Assembly: GCF_002775205.1 (NCBI RefSeq)
Contig: NC_036448.1
Span: 2,339,498 to 2,403,497, forward strand
DNA: 64,000 bases
DNA from: Xiphophorus maculatus
Lineage: Eukaryota; Chordata; Actinopteri; Cyprinodontiformes; Poeciliidae
Direction of reading: 5' to 3'
The notes below the pieces were generated by a model, which saw nothing but the letters and a program-made list of their open reading frames with translations, made no database searches and had not been told where the DNA came from. Position 1 is the stretch's first letter. Every line of letters begins with the position of its first letter. Below are positions 32,501-44,446 of this stretch, in pieces. A program made the position numbers and the translations under genes.

Positions 32501-35500
32501 GATGTTTATGTTCATCCACATTAACACTAGTATGAATTTGTGTGTCTATACTTACCCATATACTCATACATACATATACACACGGATGCACACACAATTC
32601 GAACATATAAAAAACTCCTTTAAAAATAAGTTTATGTCAATTGATACATTTACTTTAACTGAATACACACAAAATAAATCTGAAGAGTAAGTACATACTC
32701 AATGTGTACAGATCTATCCATATATCCATAACCTGTATCACACATGACAATACACATAAAACATAAATTCCATTTAATGTCTGAGAAGGTGTAGGAAGAA
32801 GTAACAATGTATTTAATCGTACCCCTTCTCCAATACTCCATAATAACAAACATATACGTACATGCACATATAAAAAAATATATCTTGTATGTAAAGTCTC
32901 TGTTTTCCTTTCAGATGCTTGCTACTCTGTTGATTTTCCGCCAATTCCTGCAAAACATCAAAGAAGTCCTTCAGCCATATCTCTACGAGCAAAGCAAGCT
33001 CGGCGTCTTCACCCCAAAGGTCTTATGGGAGCTCCTACAAGTCATCATTCTCAAGTATGGGCGCCTGGCTCTTGGGAAGGCACAAGCCTCAATGACGTCC
33101 TACTCTTTCTTGAGTCCCAGAGGAATCTCAAAGAGTCACGCTGCGAACTGTATCCAGGAACCGAAGAGAAGAGGAGATCTGAAAGCTGGCTTCAGGCTCT
33201 CAGAGGAGGAGTGGGACATGAACGACAGCATTATGAAGCATCGGAAAGTCAGCTTCACCGAGAAGGTGGACTACAAGAATGTCAAGACGGAGACCCAGGC
33301 TGTGGAGGACAGTTTCCTGGAGGACAGTCCGACGCTGATGGAAGACGGGATGGATCCATCCAGTATTTTTGACAGTTGTGATGAGGACAGTGACTGTGAA
33401 TCGCTGTCTCAGGTAATGTGGTCAGCATTGTTTCTGTCTACTGGTCAGGGTTTCTCAACATCTTAAGGGCCCAGCATTGTTGGGCCAAAGTTGACAATGC
33501 CCAACTAAAGTGTTTGCTTTCACAAACACCCTTCAAGGTCCACAAGACACACTGATCTGAGCTCCTGTGAAGCCCCTCCTACTGCAGTATACGACATGGT
33601 GTTTCATCATATGTGTGGTTTACAACAGTGTAGTAAAACTGCAAACATGGCAAAGAGGAACCACTGTACTCCAAGTTCGATAGAATGATAGAGTACGAAA
33701 TAATGATTGATGAGCTGCAACACCTCATTTTATTTTCCATGTTATTGAAAGCCCAAAAAACCAACAGAAAGTGTGGGTGGGATATTCACACGCTGCCTCA
33801 GGCCAGAACCAGGCAGGAGAAGTTTAGTGTTCACTGAACGTGCTACCTCATGGGCTTAGTCAACCTCAAACTACCCATCCTACCCGCTGGCTGAAAAAAC
33901 TGTTTTTGGATGTTGTGTATTTGGGGCAAACACACCCACAAATTCTGACCAATCTTCATAGGTTTACATGAAGCAGGGGGCATAAGTTCTTTGGGGGGTT
34001 GTGACAGGAAGGGGTGGACGACATGAGGCTGAGAACTAAATGAAGTGATTCTCGTCACCCAACTGCGACAATGAGAACCAATTTCAACACGTTGGCTCGA
34101 CCATGCTAGACCCTTAAGAAATGTGTGAATAAATACACATTAAAGATGTCTCAGTTATTAGCACAGAAGTATTATTTTTAATTTTTCCTTCAGCAGGAGA
34201 CCAAGGAGAACGTTAGTATGTCCTCTTCAAAAGAGTCCGACTCCGTCTGCCAGAGAAGGAATGTAGGCGAGCGGAAAGATGACAAGAAATCTTGGATGGA
34301 TCCACCAGAGGAACCAAAAACCATTGCTTTGACTCAGGCTGAGATAGAGAGTTGTATGCAGACTTATGAGGTAGCATTCCTGATACATGTTTCTCCAAAA
34401 TTATGCCTACTCACAGTTATGTGAACACATTTAAAAAATGTGACTAATATTTTTGTGCTGGGACATTTGATGTGAAAAGGGAACACTTCAAGACTACCAG
34501 GAGATGTTCATTCAGTTCGGCTACGTGGTGCTCTTCTCCTCGGCCTTTCCCCTGGCGGCCATGTGTGCTCTTATCAACAACATCATTGAGATACGAAGTG
34601 ATGCCCTGAAGCTGTGCACCGGCCTCCGGAGACCATTCGGACAGAGAGTGGAGAACATCGGACAGTGGCAGGTTGGTTACTTCCAGCTTGGAATTGTCAA
34701 TAATGTCTTTCGGGCTCCCACCTCAACAGCCTGTAAATTTGTCTGCTTGTTCTCAACAACAGACTGCAATGGAGGCCATGGGCTTGATAGCCATTATAGT
34801 TAACTGTTACCTGATTGGTCAGTGTGGCCAGCTTCAGCGTCTGTTCCCCTGGTTGAGCCCTGAGATGACCATCATCTCCATTGTCTTACTTGAGGTATTT
34901 CCTGCATACTCTCATTAAACCTGAAGATGTTCTGACTAGTGTAGGCTTTATGGTGCTTTATGGTGACTTATTTATCCATCAAAACACAGAATGTGAAAAT
35001 GAATGTCTTGTACTCTGATGTGTTGTGCTCAGTTTGTCCCTTTGTGGTCTTGTGGGTTTTCAGCACTTTGCAATCCTCCTAAAGTACGTCATCCATGTCG
35101 CCATCCCTGATATCCCTGGCTGGGTAGCAGACGAGATGGCCAAGCTAGAGTACCGACGAAGGGAAGCTTTCAAGGTATATCGCTACGTCATAGCTTGAAA
35201 GACCTTCTGCCAACATCAGACCTGCTGTTGGCTGCCGATTGGCCAGTTTGTGTTGCATTGTTGTATATCTGTGTGCACACGTCCCTTGGTTTCTTGTTGT
35301 GTGTTAACCTGAAATGCTCTGTGGTTAAGTCTGTTTTTGGATAGTGGCAGTGCGTGATGTTAGTCAACTCTCTGTATGGTGCTCCTTTTTCAGATACTTT
35401 CAGTTTTTTACTTGTCACACTTCAAAGGACAACAGTGTTAACATCATAGCAAAATAATCAGAGTAACAATTTAAAAAATGTTTTATATGTGATGATGTCA

Positions 35501-36903
35501 CTTAGGGCTGCACAATATATCGCAAATATCTTGTCATCACAATATTGTTGTGCCCATTATTCATATCCCAAATGATTGTTTGGAGTGCAATCATTTTTGG
35601 TTAGTATATTCAGTGTTCTGAACATGATTATGATAAGCACTGTTATTGTGATTATAAAATTTATCAATATTATTGTCATCACAGTATTTTCTAATATTGT
35701 GCAGCCCTAATTTAATTTATTAAGAAAAAAAGCTTGATTTGATTGAGGTTAATTACGGTGCAGTTTGAATACATATGTGAATGCCAAGCGGTCCAAATAC
35801 CACTCCAAAAGCAGGAAGTTCATTACAACACAAGGCATTCTGGGTAAATACAACCAACACAAACATGTTCATCTAGCAGAAATGGAGAAATGACTCCGGG
35901 GTCTTTTACCGAGGACAAAAGAGAAATCCTCCAACCACTAAAATCTGACACCACTCCACTTTTGTTCACATTTTGTGAAGAAGGAAGATGCCCTCAGTGT
36001 CTTCTTCAGAGGTGTTTCCTTCAGTGTTTCTTAGGTGAGGGGTTGAACAGGTTTTCCAAAGGATTTGGTTGGTTTGACACAACACTGTGTGTAAGAGAAC
36101 ACAACAGATGAAAATGGACCAAACGCTGCCTTTTTGGTCCCCTGTCAAACCGAGTCTACCAGACTGTGAAAACACCCTTAGTTTACTGTCGGAATGTAGA
36201 ACACATTGTGGTTCTGTAGAATGTTTCTTTTCCATCACTTTGTCCTAAATGTTTCTCCTTTCAGAAACATGAGCTGCAGGCACAGCAGCACTTCCAGCAG
36301 CAACTCCGGCGCCGCCGGGAGGAGGAGGAGCTTCACCGCCAGGCCGAGCTGCAGGCAGAAGCTCGCCATGAGAGCGACAATAAGGCGGACATGCAGCACC
36401 AGCACCACCACGACAAATCACAGGGCAGCAAGCCTGGCGACAAGCCCAAGAGGCCCAGCTCCCTGCTTGGGAATAATAACGTGATGAAGCTCAAACAGAT
36501 CATTCCTCTCCAAGGGAAGTTCTCCTCTGGGACATCCCGGTCACCAGCTCAGTCCCCGACGGGAGGCGAAGCAAAGCTGCCTGGATTTCTGAAGTTCCTA
36601 AAGTCACCTGAAGTGAAAAAAGAGCCAGCGGCGGCATCTGGAGGAACACCAGGCTCAGCAGTGACGTCTTCTGCTCCCCCTGGTGGACAAGAGAGACCAC
36701 AATCCCCAAACAGAACATTTAGTCCAGGGAAGCTGTTCAGTTTTAGCAAATCAGAGGGTACCGTGGTGTGTGCTAATGGCACACAGCAGCAGAACCAGGC
36801 TACTAACTCTCAACCTAACACAACCACAGAGGAATTACCCTCAAACGAGTCAGATAAAGGAGAATCAAGACTACAGACTGATTTAGAAAACCCAAAGACC
36901 TAA
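16817..36903 (+). CDS. ano8: Anoctamin-8 (TMEM16H), 18 coding exons
   Basis: Exons: 16817-17006, 19880-19990, 23278-23410, 23500-23638, 23786-23882, 24706-24822, 24975-25102, 26205-26366, 29865-30017, 30591-30717, 30881-30936, 31022-31096, 32915-33412, 34194-34370, 34480-34671, 34763-34894, 35064-35174, 36265-36903. All have AG/GT borders and phases join to 1078 codons (human ANO8 is about 1230). Exons 2-6 encode the cytosolic anoctamin dimerisation region. Membrane segments are seen in exons 7, 8, 9, 10, 12, 15, 16 and 17. Exon 13 is a long acidic loop. Exon 18 begins with a charged Q/R/E coiled coil, then a Ser/Pro-rich tail containing NNVMKLKQIIPLQGKF. ANO8 is known as an ER protein tethering ER-plasma membrane junctions and organising Ca2+ signalling complexes; scramblase or channel activity is not established. 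Exon 14 has a tandem CAGCAG acceptor. Confidence 0.96.
17358..17510. repeat. Dispersed fish repeat in ano8 intron 1
   Basis: The segment starts GTAACACTTTATTTGA and contains repeated CATGACA/TGTCATGA motifs on both strands, a pattern I associate with common teleost DNA-transposon-derived repeats. Ends are not defined. Confidence 0.4.
20740..20830 (+). repeat. LINE-like 3' tail with (ATTCT)n in ano8 intron 2
   Basis: The stretch ends GCAATGACAATAAAGTTGAA followed by repeats of ATTCT. This matches the 3' ends of L2/CR1-like fish LINEs with short simple-repeat tails. The body upstream is not recognisable. Confidence 0.5.
24030..24124 (+). repeat. LINE/SINE-like 3' tail in ano8 intron 5
   Basis: The block with AAGCACTTTGAACTGCCTTG, then TGTGCTATTCAAATAAA and TTTGATTGAT, is the characteristic 3' terminus of fish LINE or LINE-tailed SINE families. 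It is truncated at its 5' side. Confidence 0.5.
24552..24655. mobile_element. Degenerate Tc1/mariner terminal fragment in ano8 intron 5
   Basis: The text from GTACCTTTCAAAAGTTTACA through CACATCTTGTCACAATGTAA to ATTTTATGTGACAGA resembles the terminal inverted repeat region of fish Tc1-like elements. Only one end is present. Confidence 0.5.
26547..26588 (+). repeat. (TG)n-(G)n microsatellite in ano8 intron 8
   Basis: A run of TG dinucleotides passes into more than 20 consecutive G residues. Such G runs are error-prone in assembly, so the length is approximate. Confidence 0.9.
26664..26736 (+). pseudogene. tRNA-Lys(CTT)-like pseudogene
   Basis: The 73-nt segment aligns by eye with tRNA-Lys: D arm GCTAGCTCAGTC, anticodon arm GAGACTCTTAATCTC with anticodon CTT, and a T-arm stem. 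Differences from the functional gene damage it: the T loop reads TTAGAG instead of TTCGAG (disrupting the B box), the acceptor stem has a C-T mismatch and several G-T pairs, and the variable loop is altered. It is probably a tRNA pseudogene or the head of a tRNA-Lys-derived SINE. It lies just outside the composite hAT structure. Confidence 0.75.
26845..27312 (+). mobile_element. Non-autonomous hAT element, left copy
   Basis: It starts CAGTGGTTCTCAAATGGGGG and ends TTTGAGAACCACTG, the terminal inverted repeats of hAT/Charlie-like elements. The interior has GGGGGTAC motifs near both ends. This copy has an extra 18-bp GTACCCCTGGGGG-type duplication near its left end compared with the right copy. 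Confidence 0.85.
27375..27925. repeat. About 70-bp-unit minisatellite with palindromic units
   Basis: About eight tandem units carry GCGAGGGCCTTCACAGGCC, a GGATCC core and GGCCTTCACAGGCCCTCGC. The first and last parts of a unit are reverse complements except for the 6-nt TTCACA block, so each unit can fold into a long GC-rich hairpin. Units differ by point changes and 1-2 bp indels (TCCACGTGGCGG versus TCCACGTTCGG). Confidence 0.9.
27961..28064. repeat. 31-bp perfect inverted repeat, 42-bp spacer
   Basis: The arm at 27961-27991 begins ACAGCCTGCGATGTCATCGA. The arm at 28034-28064 is its exact reverse complement. Each arm itself holds the palindrome GATGTCATCGATGACATC and a CRE-like half. It lies just after the minisatellite. 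Confidence 0.9.
28183..29052 (+). repeat. 66-bp direct repeats bracketing 738 bp, with promoter-like motifs
   Basis: The segments at 28183-28248 and 28987-29052 share CCTGTAAACAAGAACAGCTT onwards, differing only in a 6-nt block. The second copy has a YY1-type CGCCATCTTT and is followed by a GC box, GGGGCGGGGC, at 29069-29078. I infer captured promoter DNA. No ORF follows. Confidence 0.6.
29181..29638 (+). mobile_element. Non-autonomous hAT element, right copy
   Basis: It has the same termini and near-identical interior as the left copy, with small indels and a few substitutions. It lies about 220 bp before ano8 exon 9. Confidence 0.85.
31228..31305 (-). repeat. LINE-like 3' tail, antisense, in ano8 intron 12
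   Basis: The minus strand reads through GTGAACTGGCGCTATGTAAA followed by TAAACGGAACTGAATTGAAT, the 3' terminus of common fish LINEs of L2/Rex1 type. Truncated. Confidence 0.55.
35502..35710. mobile_element. hAT-type MITE with 17-bp perfect TIRs in ano8 intron 17
   Basis: The ends TTAGGGCTGCACAATAT and ATATTGTGCAGCCCTAA are exact inverted repeats. This terminus is widespread among short teleost DNA elements. I could not confirm a target duplication, so the insertion may be old. Confidence 0.75.
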
Positions 36904-37470
36904 CAAATGCTCACCCACAGCAACGTCATATTAGGAAGGGAAAAAACTGTATAAATGATCATGCAAAATGTAGAGGCACTGATGCACCCTGGTGTTAAAC
37001 CACAAGGATCACATGCAGCAAGTGTTCACCTTTCACTCTTGATGCAACTCCATAAAGCGTGCCACTGTCTCTGCTTACACTTAATTACCTAACTTCCATG
37101 TATAAACTGTACAGTAAGTGTCACTGATTCTATTGGGGTTCAGCAACAGTGCAGCCTGATCTGAGACAGTACCAGAGACAGAAATGGTCCAGAACCAAGA
37201 CAGTAGAAAGGCAGTTTGTTGGTCAAACTTCCAAGTTGGTGCTGGTACTGGATGCATGTTTCCATGTGCATGCGTGACATGTTCACTGTCTTTTCAGTTG
37301 CAATGCACGTTCAAAGCCATTGGGATTCTTCTGCACTAGGTCAGATATAGTCACTGTGACCATAAAAAAATCTATTTTTACAAACTTTGATTTTCTATGA
37401 ATTTATTTTACTACATAATTTAGTGACTGTAACTATATGAGGCAAATAAATGTCACTCAGTTCAATGTCC
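36904..37470 (+). other. ano8: ano8 3'UTR with polyadenylation signal
   Basis: The stop codon is followed by a non-coding stretch with a consensus AATAAA at 37445-37450, the first such hexamer downstream. The transcript probably ends shortly after. Confidence 0.5.
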
Positions 37471-40400
37471 ATTGGAGAGAAACAGGATAGGAGCTGGTGT
37501 TGCTTTATGAGAGATCATGCTGCTGCTGGGTTCTGATGCCTCCAGGCAGTGGCAACCACAAGGGGGCAAGGGGCAAACTCTGACCTATTGGTTCAGCCAC
37601 CACTGTTTCAACTTACAGTGAGGATGAAAAAAAGAGTACACCCTGTTTGTTCTTGGGTTTAATATATATTAGGACACAATCAAATTTCTCACACTGTTTT
37701 GAACAAAAAGTAAACCATGATGGAAACACTGGTAAAAAAAAAACTAAGTGCACCTGTGGTCCTTTCATGGGACCTTTAGAGGGGCTGTAGCAGCAGTTCA
37801 TTAACTGATTATTATTAACATCGGCACCATCATGCAATTGTTAGTCATGACAGCTCAGTATTTGCTTTTATTCATTTTAAAAAGTTAAACACACAGTGAG
37901 AGATATTTCAAGTCTTAATTTCTTCTAGTTTTGATGATTATGCCTCACAGATCCTGGAAATCCAACATTCAGTGTCTCAGAAAATCAGAATATTGCTTAA
38001 CAGACATGTCAGGCTTCTGAGAACGATGCTGATTTCTATTCCCTTAATATTTGTTCGGGGCTCCTTTTGCATGAATTACTGCATGAATGCAGGGTGGCAT
38101 GGAGGAGGTCAGCCTGTGACCCAGGTAGCTTTGACAGCGGCCTTCAGGTCATCTGCTTGGGTTTTCCACTTAACGGGAAAGCCCAGATATTCTTTACAGG
38201 GTTAAAGGTCAAATTCACACATTTTTGAATGTATTCTTCTTGACAATCATCTCAAAAACTTCAATTATGTTGCTGGCTCACCTTGTTCTAACTCACATTT
38301 TCCTTCCATTCAACTTTCTATGAATATGCCCCAGATTCAGCCCTCTGTGAACCAGCGGCTTCTTCAGCAATCACCTCTTGTAGCCTCGCCTCCTAGTGGA
38401 TGGTGTCTGTCACTGTCTTACGCTCCAGTCAGAATGTTGTGTCTTAATGACAGAGAGGCTCAGGAAACCTCTGCAGGTGTTTTCAGTCAATTAGCTGATT
38501 AAGGTGTGAACCGTGAGTTTTCAGTGTTTAATATCGCCACGATTTTCTTATATTGTGAGACACTAAATTGGAGGTTGTCATTATCTTTAGGACATAATTA
38601 TCAAAAATAGTAGAAATAGAGGCTTGAAAAATGCCAGTGTGTGATGTAGCTATACATGAGTCACTTTCTGAAACAAGTGACAAAAACTATCAAACATTTT
38701 AAAACAAAATGTTTTAAGTGTAAACTGTAATCATGAGAGGAAAACATTTAGAAAAGAAAAGTTGTCTATCTTCACATTAATCACCTTCACAGCATTACAA
38801 AAACACAACCGTTAGACCATAACACACAATACAATGTTTCTCAACACTGTTTTACTACAAGGCCTGCTGAATCATGACGGTGTGAATGAAGGTACATGGT
38901 TTTGTACATTCAAATAAAATTCTAATTGAAATGATTTTTTTAAAAGAACAGATGATTTTTATTGTACCCTGATACATAAAACCCAAGAGCTGAAACAGAG
39001 TATACTTTCTTTCTGTCACGACAGTAGAGGTAAGTAGGAAGAAAGGGGTTTTTTTCCTTGAAAGTTTCTCCAAAGCTTTCTGGTTTTTGTCAGTTACTGT
39101 GTGTCACCATGTACCTTTATACAAACGCTGACAGTGCATATATGCAATAAACTCAGACACATTCCAAACTCGTCATGTGAGAGCTGCAACTGTTCTACTG
39201 AGAGGTTGAAAGAACTGTCCAAGTCAAATATGCTAAATGTCGGTACTCATCATGCCTGAGCAGGTAAACACTCCAGTCCAAACCTCTGAGCAGCAGTTAA
39301 CAAATAAACAAACACCACAAATAATTCTGACAGAAAGATGCATTTTACTGTTCAGAACATGTTCTTGTTACATTGTGACCAAAATCTGCCTTTAAATGCA
39401 ACAGCATAAACAAAGCTAAACAAAGAAGATATTACTTCAAGAAACAAGATACAATACAAAACCATTTGTTGCATTAAAAGGACAAACATAATTTACTGGG
39501 ATTCTGAAGAGAACCAAAGCAAATCTGTTGACAGGAATCCACATCACTCTGAAACACAGTACTGTGTGTATCATGCTGTGGGAACAGGGAAGAAGAATGG
39601 AGCTAAATATATGAGAATCAGGGAAGAAAACCTGCATTACATTTGAGACTGAGGAGGCGCTTCGTCTTCTAGCAGGACCCAAAACATGGAACGGGTTATG
39701 AAAATGGCCCAGTCAAAGTCCAGACCTGGATGTTCAGACTTTATGGTAAGACTTGAAAACTGATGTTCACAGATCAGTTCTCCATCTAGAACAGATCTGT
39801 TATAGAGTTGGAGCTATTATGCAACACAGGAAAAGCTAGCAGATGTAATGCTTTCTGCTGTCATTACAGCGAAGGCTGCAATTACAAATGCACTTCACAC
39901 TTTTCAGATTTATTTCAAAAATACTTATCTATTTCCTTAGATGTCACATTACATTGTGTGCACTATAATGTTTTTCTCTTTAATGAAAAATGCCAATAAA
40001 AAGAAAAATTAATTTGTGGTGACAGCGTGCCAAATTTAAAGGAGTATGAATAATTTTTCAAAGGACTGTTACTCCAACATGCACACTGCAAATATCCAAA
40101 CGCTTGTCAGGAAGTAAGCATTCCAGTCTGAACTTGTTTCTCAATGCACTGAACTCTTTAAAGAGGACTCTTTCCTACCGGTACCTGCTCGGCCCAACTC
40201 AGCCCGGTTTTCAGGATTCTTCTTTAGTGTGTCTGGCACATTTCTAGCATGGACTCACAGGTAGCCTCGCTATTAATATGGATACAAGTTAACTTAAACA
40301 CAGCTGTAGGTATTAACAACATATTGAAGTATTGTTTTAATCTTATTGTTAAAAAATGTACACCATTGGTTGTGAAGCCTCACACAACAGAGCGCTTGAA

Positions 40401-41093
40401 AGCTACAAAATCTACTTCTGGTAACGGAGCTGAATCACCCAATGTGAGTATGAAATCTGCTTCACTAGACACTGACTCATATTTCTTCAATGCGGATTAT
40501 CATTTAAGGCAATAAATCACTAGTTTCTCTGAGGAAACAACTCATTTACTTCATATTGAAGTAAATGAGTTGCAGAAAGCTTTTAATGCAGAAAGCCCAG
40601 AATTAATAAATTATTATAAACCACTGAGAACATTAAAGATGAAACTAGAACGTATTTCAAATGCCTCCTTTCATTACCAATTATGAAAGTGGAAAATACC
40701 TGACTGAGCACAAACCAGAATGATAGCAACATAATCATATGCGTGAATTATTGCATACATAAGCTCTGCAACAATTAGAACTTCACATGCTGTGTACAAA
40801 CGAGACTGTTTAGGAGGAGGAGAAGAAGAACAAAACAAGACTGAGGGCAGAGGAGGTAGAAGTATGGTCATGTTAAGACTCCCACTCCACAGCAGAGACA
40901 TGGAGGCTCGGTAAGTAAAAAAACTCCTGGAGTAAACCTGGAGTCACACTGTGAGGGGCCGTCGGGACAGCTGCGTTCCGAAACCATCAGCACTGTTTAC
41001 CGCACCGCCACGTCTGCAAATGCGCCGCATGTCTGCGTGGATTCTGTTGAAGCAGTCGAGTCTCTGGGAGAACGGAGGAAGCAGCGCGGCTCT
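37471..41093. other. Intergenic DNA between convergent ano8 and dda1
   Basis: No exon is supported. It includes a decayed Tc1-like transposase segment (listed) and a 35-bp near-perfect palindrome at 40538-40572 (16-bp arms CAACTCATTTACTTCA). The dda1 3'UTR must lie at the right end; a weak ATTAAA on the minus strand occurs near 40580. Confidence 0.5.
37960..38485 (-). pseudogene. Decayed Tc1/mariner transposase remnant
   Basis: Segments such as GAATTACTGCATGAATGCAG and CCTAGTGGATGGTGTCTGTC recall a repetitive fish Tc1/mariner element read antisense. The part near 38,190 corresponds on the minus strand to the position of the DLNPIENLW motif but is corrupted. It has many stops and internal deletions. 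Family assignment is by memory of similar repeats. Confidence 0.45.
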
Positions 41094-42357
<1,264 letters not shown>

Positions 42358-42800
42358 TTTTGTCTTCGCGTGTCCACTAGCTTAGCACGCTGAGTGAAAA
42401 CGAGCTAGCAACAAAGCTTTGTTGTTGAGTCGTTTCCTAGAAACCGACTTGTTTACTTGTTAGACAGCTTCTCAGGATGACTAACAGTCATAAACTACAT
42501 CTAATATTACTGTACTACGTCAGCTTTATTATTTAGACGCTTAAAAGTCTGTAAGAAAAAAACCACAAACATTTACTAGAGGTGTCTGCGTAGCTCTCAG
42601 TTCACAACTCCATCTTTGTTGTTGATCCATTTTGAGGGCGGTGACTCTTTAACCTCCACGTCATCTCATTGGTTTCACTGTGAACGAGCTCTGAAGACCG
42701 ATACGATGATTGGCCAAAACGGTGATTACGTAATTTTGCCTTTGAGCCTGTGCGAGTTTCCAGCACTACGTTATATTATGGCAATGCAAACCATAGACAT
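42358..42800 (-). promoter_or_regulatory. dda1: dda1 promoter/5'UTR region
   Basis: This more GC-balanced stretch precedes the dda1 start codon. It holds CCAAT-type motifs on both strands (CTCATTGGTTTCAC near 42,665; GATTGGCCAA near 42,710) and a CGTCA half site. The transcription start is not determined. Confidence 0.4.
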
Positions 42801-43169
42801 ATTAAAGAATGTATTACTTTTATTTGTATTTCTTTATTTTGGCAATAATGAATACAGTTAAAAGTTGCTATTGCTCTGAAAATACTGTATTTTCCCCATT
42901 TTAATCTTTCCGATTTTGGTAATCCAAAGTATCTTGAAATAATACAATTAATACCAAGATTCCATAATTGAAATGTAAAACAAATTAAAATGTCGATTTA
43001 TGAATTTGACGTGTATTTATCAGTTTCTTAAATTATCAACACATTCCAAAACACCCTCTTAGTGAATGAATATCATTTTTGACATTTATTCTGAAGGCAA
43101 TAATATTGTCACAATAGGAAGAAGTAGAATGGCATATTTTAAGTGTTTATTTCTGCTCATTTTGATTCT

Positions 43170-43860
43170 AATAGCTCACAACTGAGAGCTATTAGAATCA
43201 AATAGCTCTCTCAATAGCTCTCCCATTTTTTTCATGGGATACATAAAAAAAAATCATGTATCCCATATGTACCTCTAGTTGTGGTTCCATATGCACAAAT
43301 TACTGCATCAATGCTATTCAAGCGAAAGCTGAGTCGTGTTGCTTTGACACCAGTTCTTCCTTCCAGTCAACTTTTCATTATTATGATTGGATAAAACACT
43401 GTAAAAAGCCAGCTTTTTTTTTTTTTACTGTGACCTTCGAGCAGCAGCATGTAATTTTGTAAAAAAAAAAAAAAAAAAAAGAAGTCAATGTACTAATGGC
43501 AGAGAAACAACTTGCCTTTATAAAAAAATGGTTTATCCGCCGTCATTGGAGGTCATGCTAACTAGCCTTCGCACTGACAGCCAGGGTAGCTACCAGGAAG
43601 AAGGTGCCTCACCCCAGACAACCAGGGCAGGAGGACATGAGAAGAGCCACGTGAGACTTTGATTGACAGCGCTAAGACCCGCCTCCTGACTCTGATTGAT
43701 TGTTTCTAGTTAGCGCTGGGAAAAGGCAGAGCTCAATTATTTTTCAGATTATCAGTCTCAAATCATACTGTCACAAGTTGACAGTTTGAACAAATATGTG
43801 ATAAAAATGTTTTATAAAACAGAAATATTGCAGCCTTAAGTACATTCTTTTCATTGTAGA
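43170..43860. repeat. Hairpin and repeat fragments upstream of dda1
   Basis: GATTCTAATAGCTC and GAGCTATTAGAATC form a 14-bp hairpin near 43,163-43,201. The stretch 43,256-43,440 resembles the Tc1-like remnant at 37,960-38,485 (CACAAATTACTGCATCAATG), with a poly(A) run at about 43,460. The stretch 43,655-43,840 resembles the right part of the element at 15100-15652. Confidence 0.45.
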
Positions 43861-44446
43861 GGGTGACAGTAACTGTCATGAAGACTTGGGGTTTTCATTA
43901 GTTTTAAGGTACAAAACATAAGACTAGCTTTAAGAAATGCTTTTAATACATCACTGTAAAACATGCAACTATTGCTTTATGAATTGAATGAAATAAGTAA
44001 GCTTTTTGATGGAATTTGTACTCATTGAGATGAACTTGTACTTCCAGACAGAATGCCAAACAAATTCTACTAAAACTTTACAGAGAAAAGAGTTCCTCCT
44101 GGTGTCTTCTGGCAAATAAACAAAGTTCTAACAGCTGGAGGGCAGAGCACTGAGAAGGTGTTACACATAACTCCAAACATCACTGGGTTTCACAATAACA
44201 AACCTTATTTTGCTAACTCATTTTATTTTGATACATTTCATAATTGAAACACATTTTACATGTTGTATTTTAGAACAGGACATTTTGACCGGTTGGTGAA
44301 ACTATACGATAGCAGTTCTTGGTTCTGATCAGAGGTCAGAACAGTCATTTTCAAAGTATAACCATTTTATCCAACTACAGACATTTCCAGTGGCATCCTG
44401 AGCACCTCCCAAGACTCCAGGTCCTTCAGATCCTCCATCAAGACCT

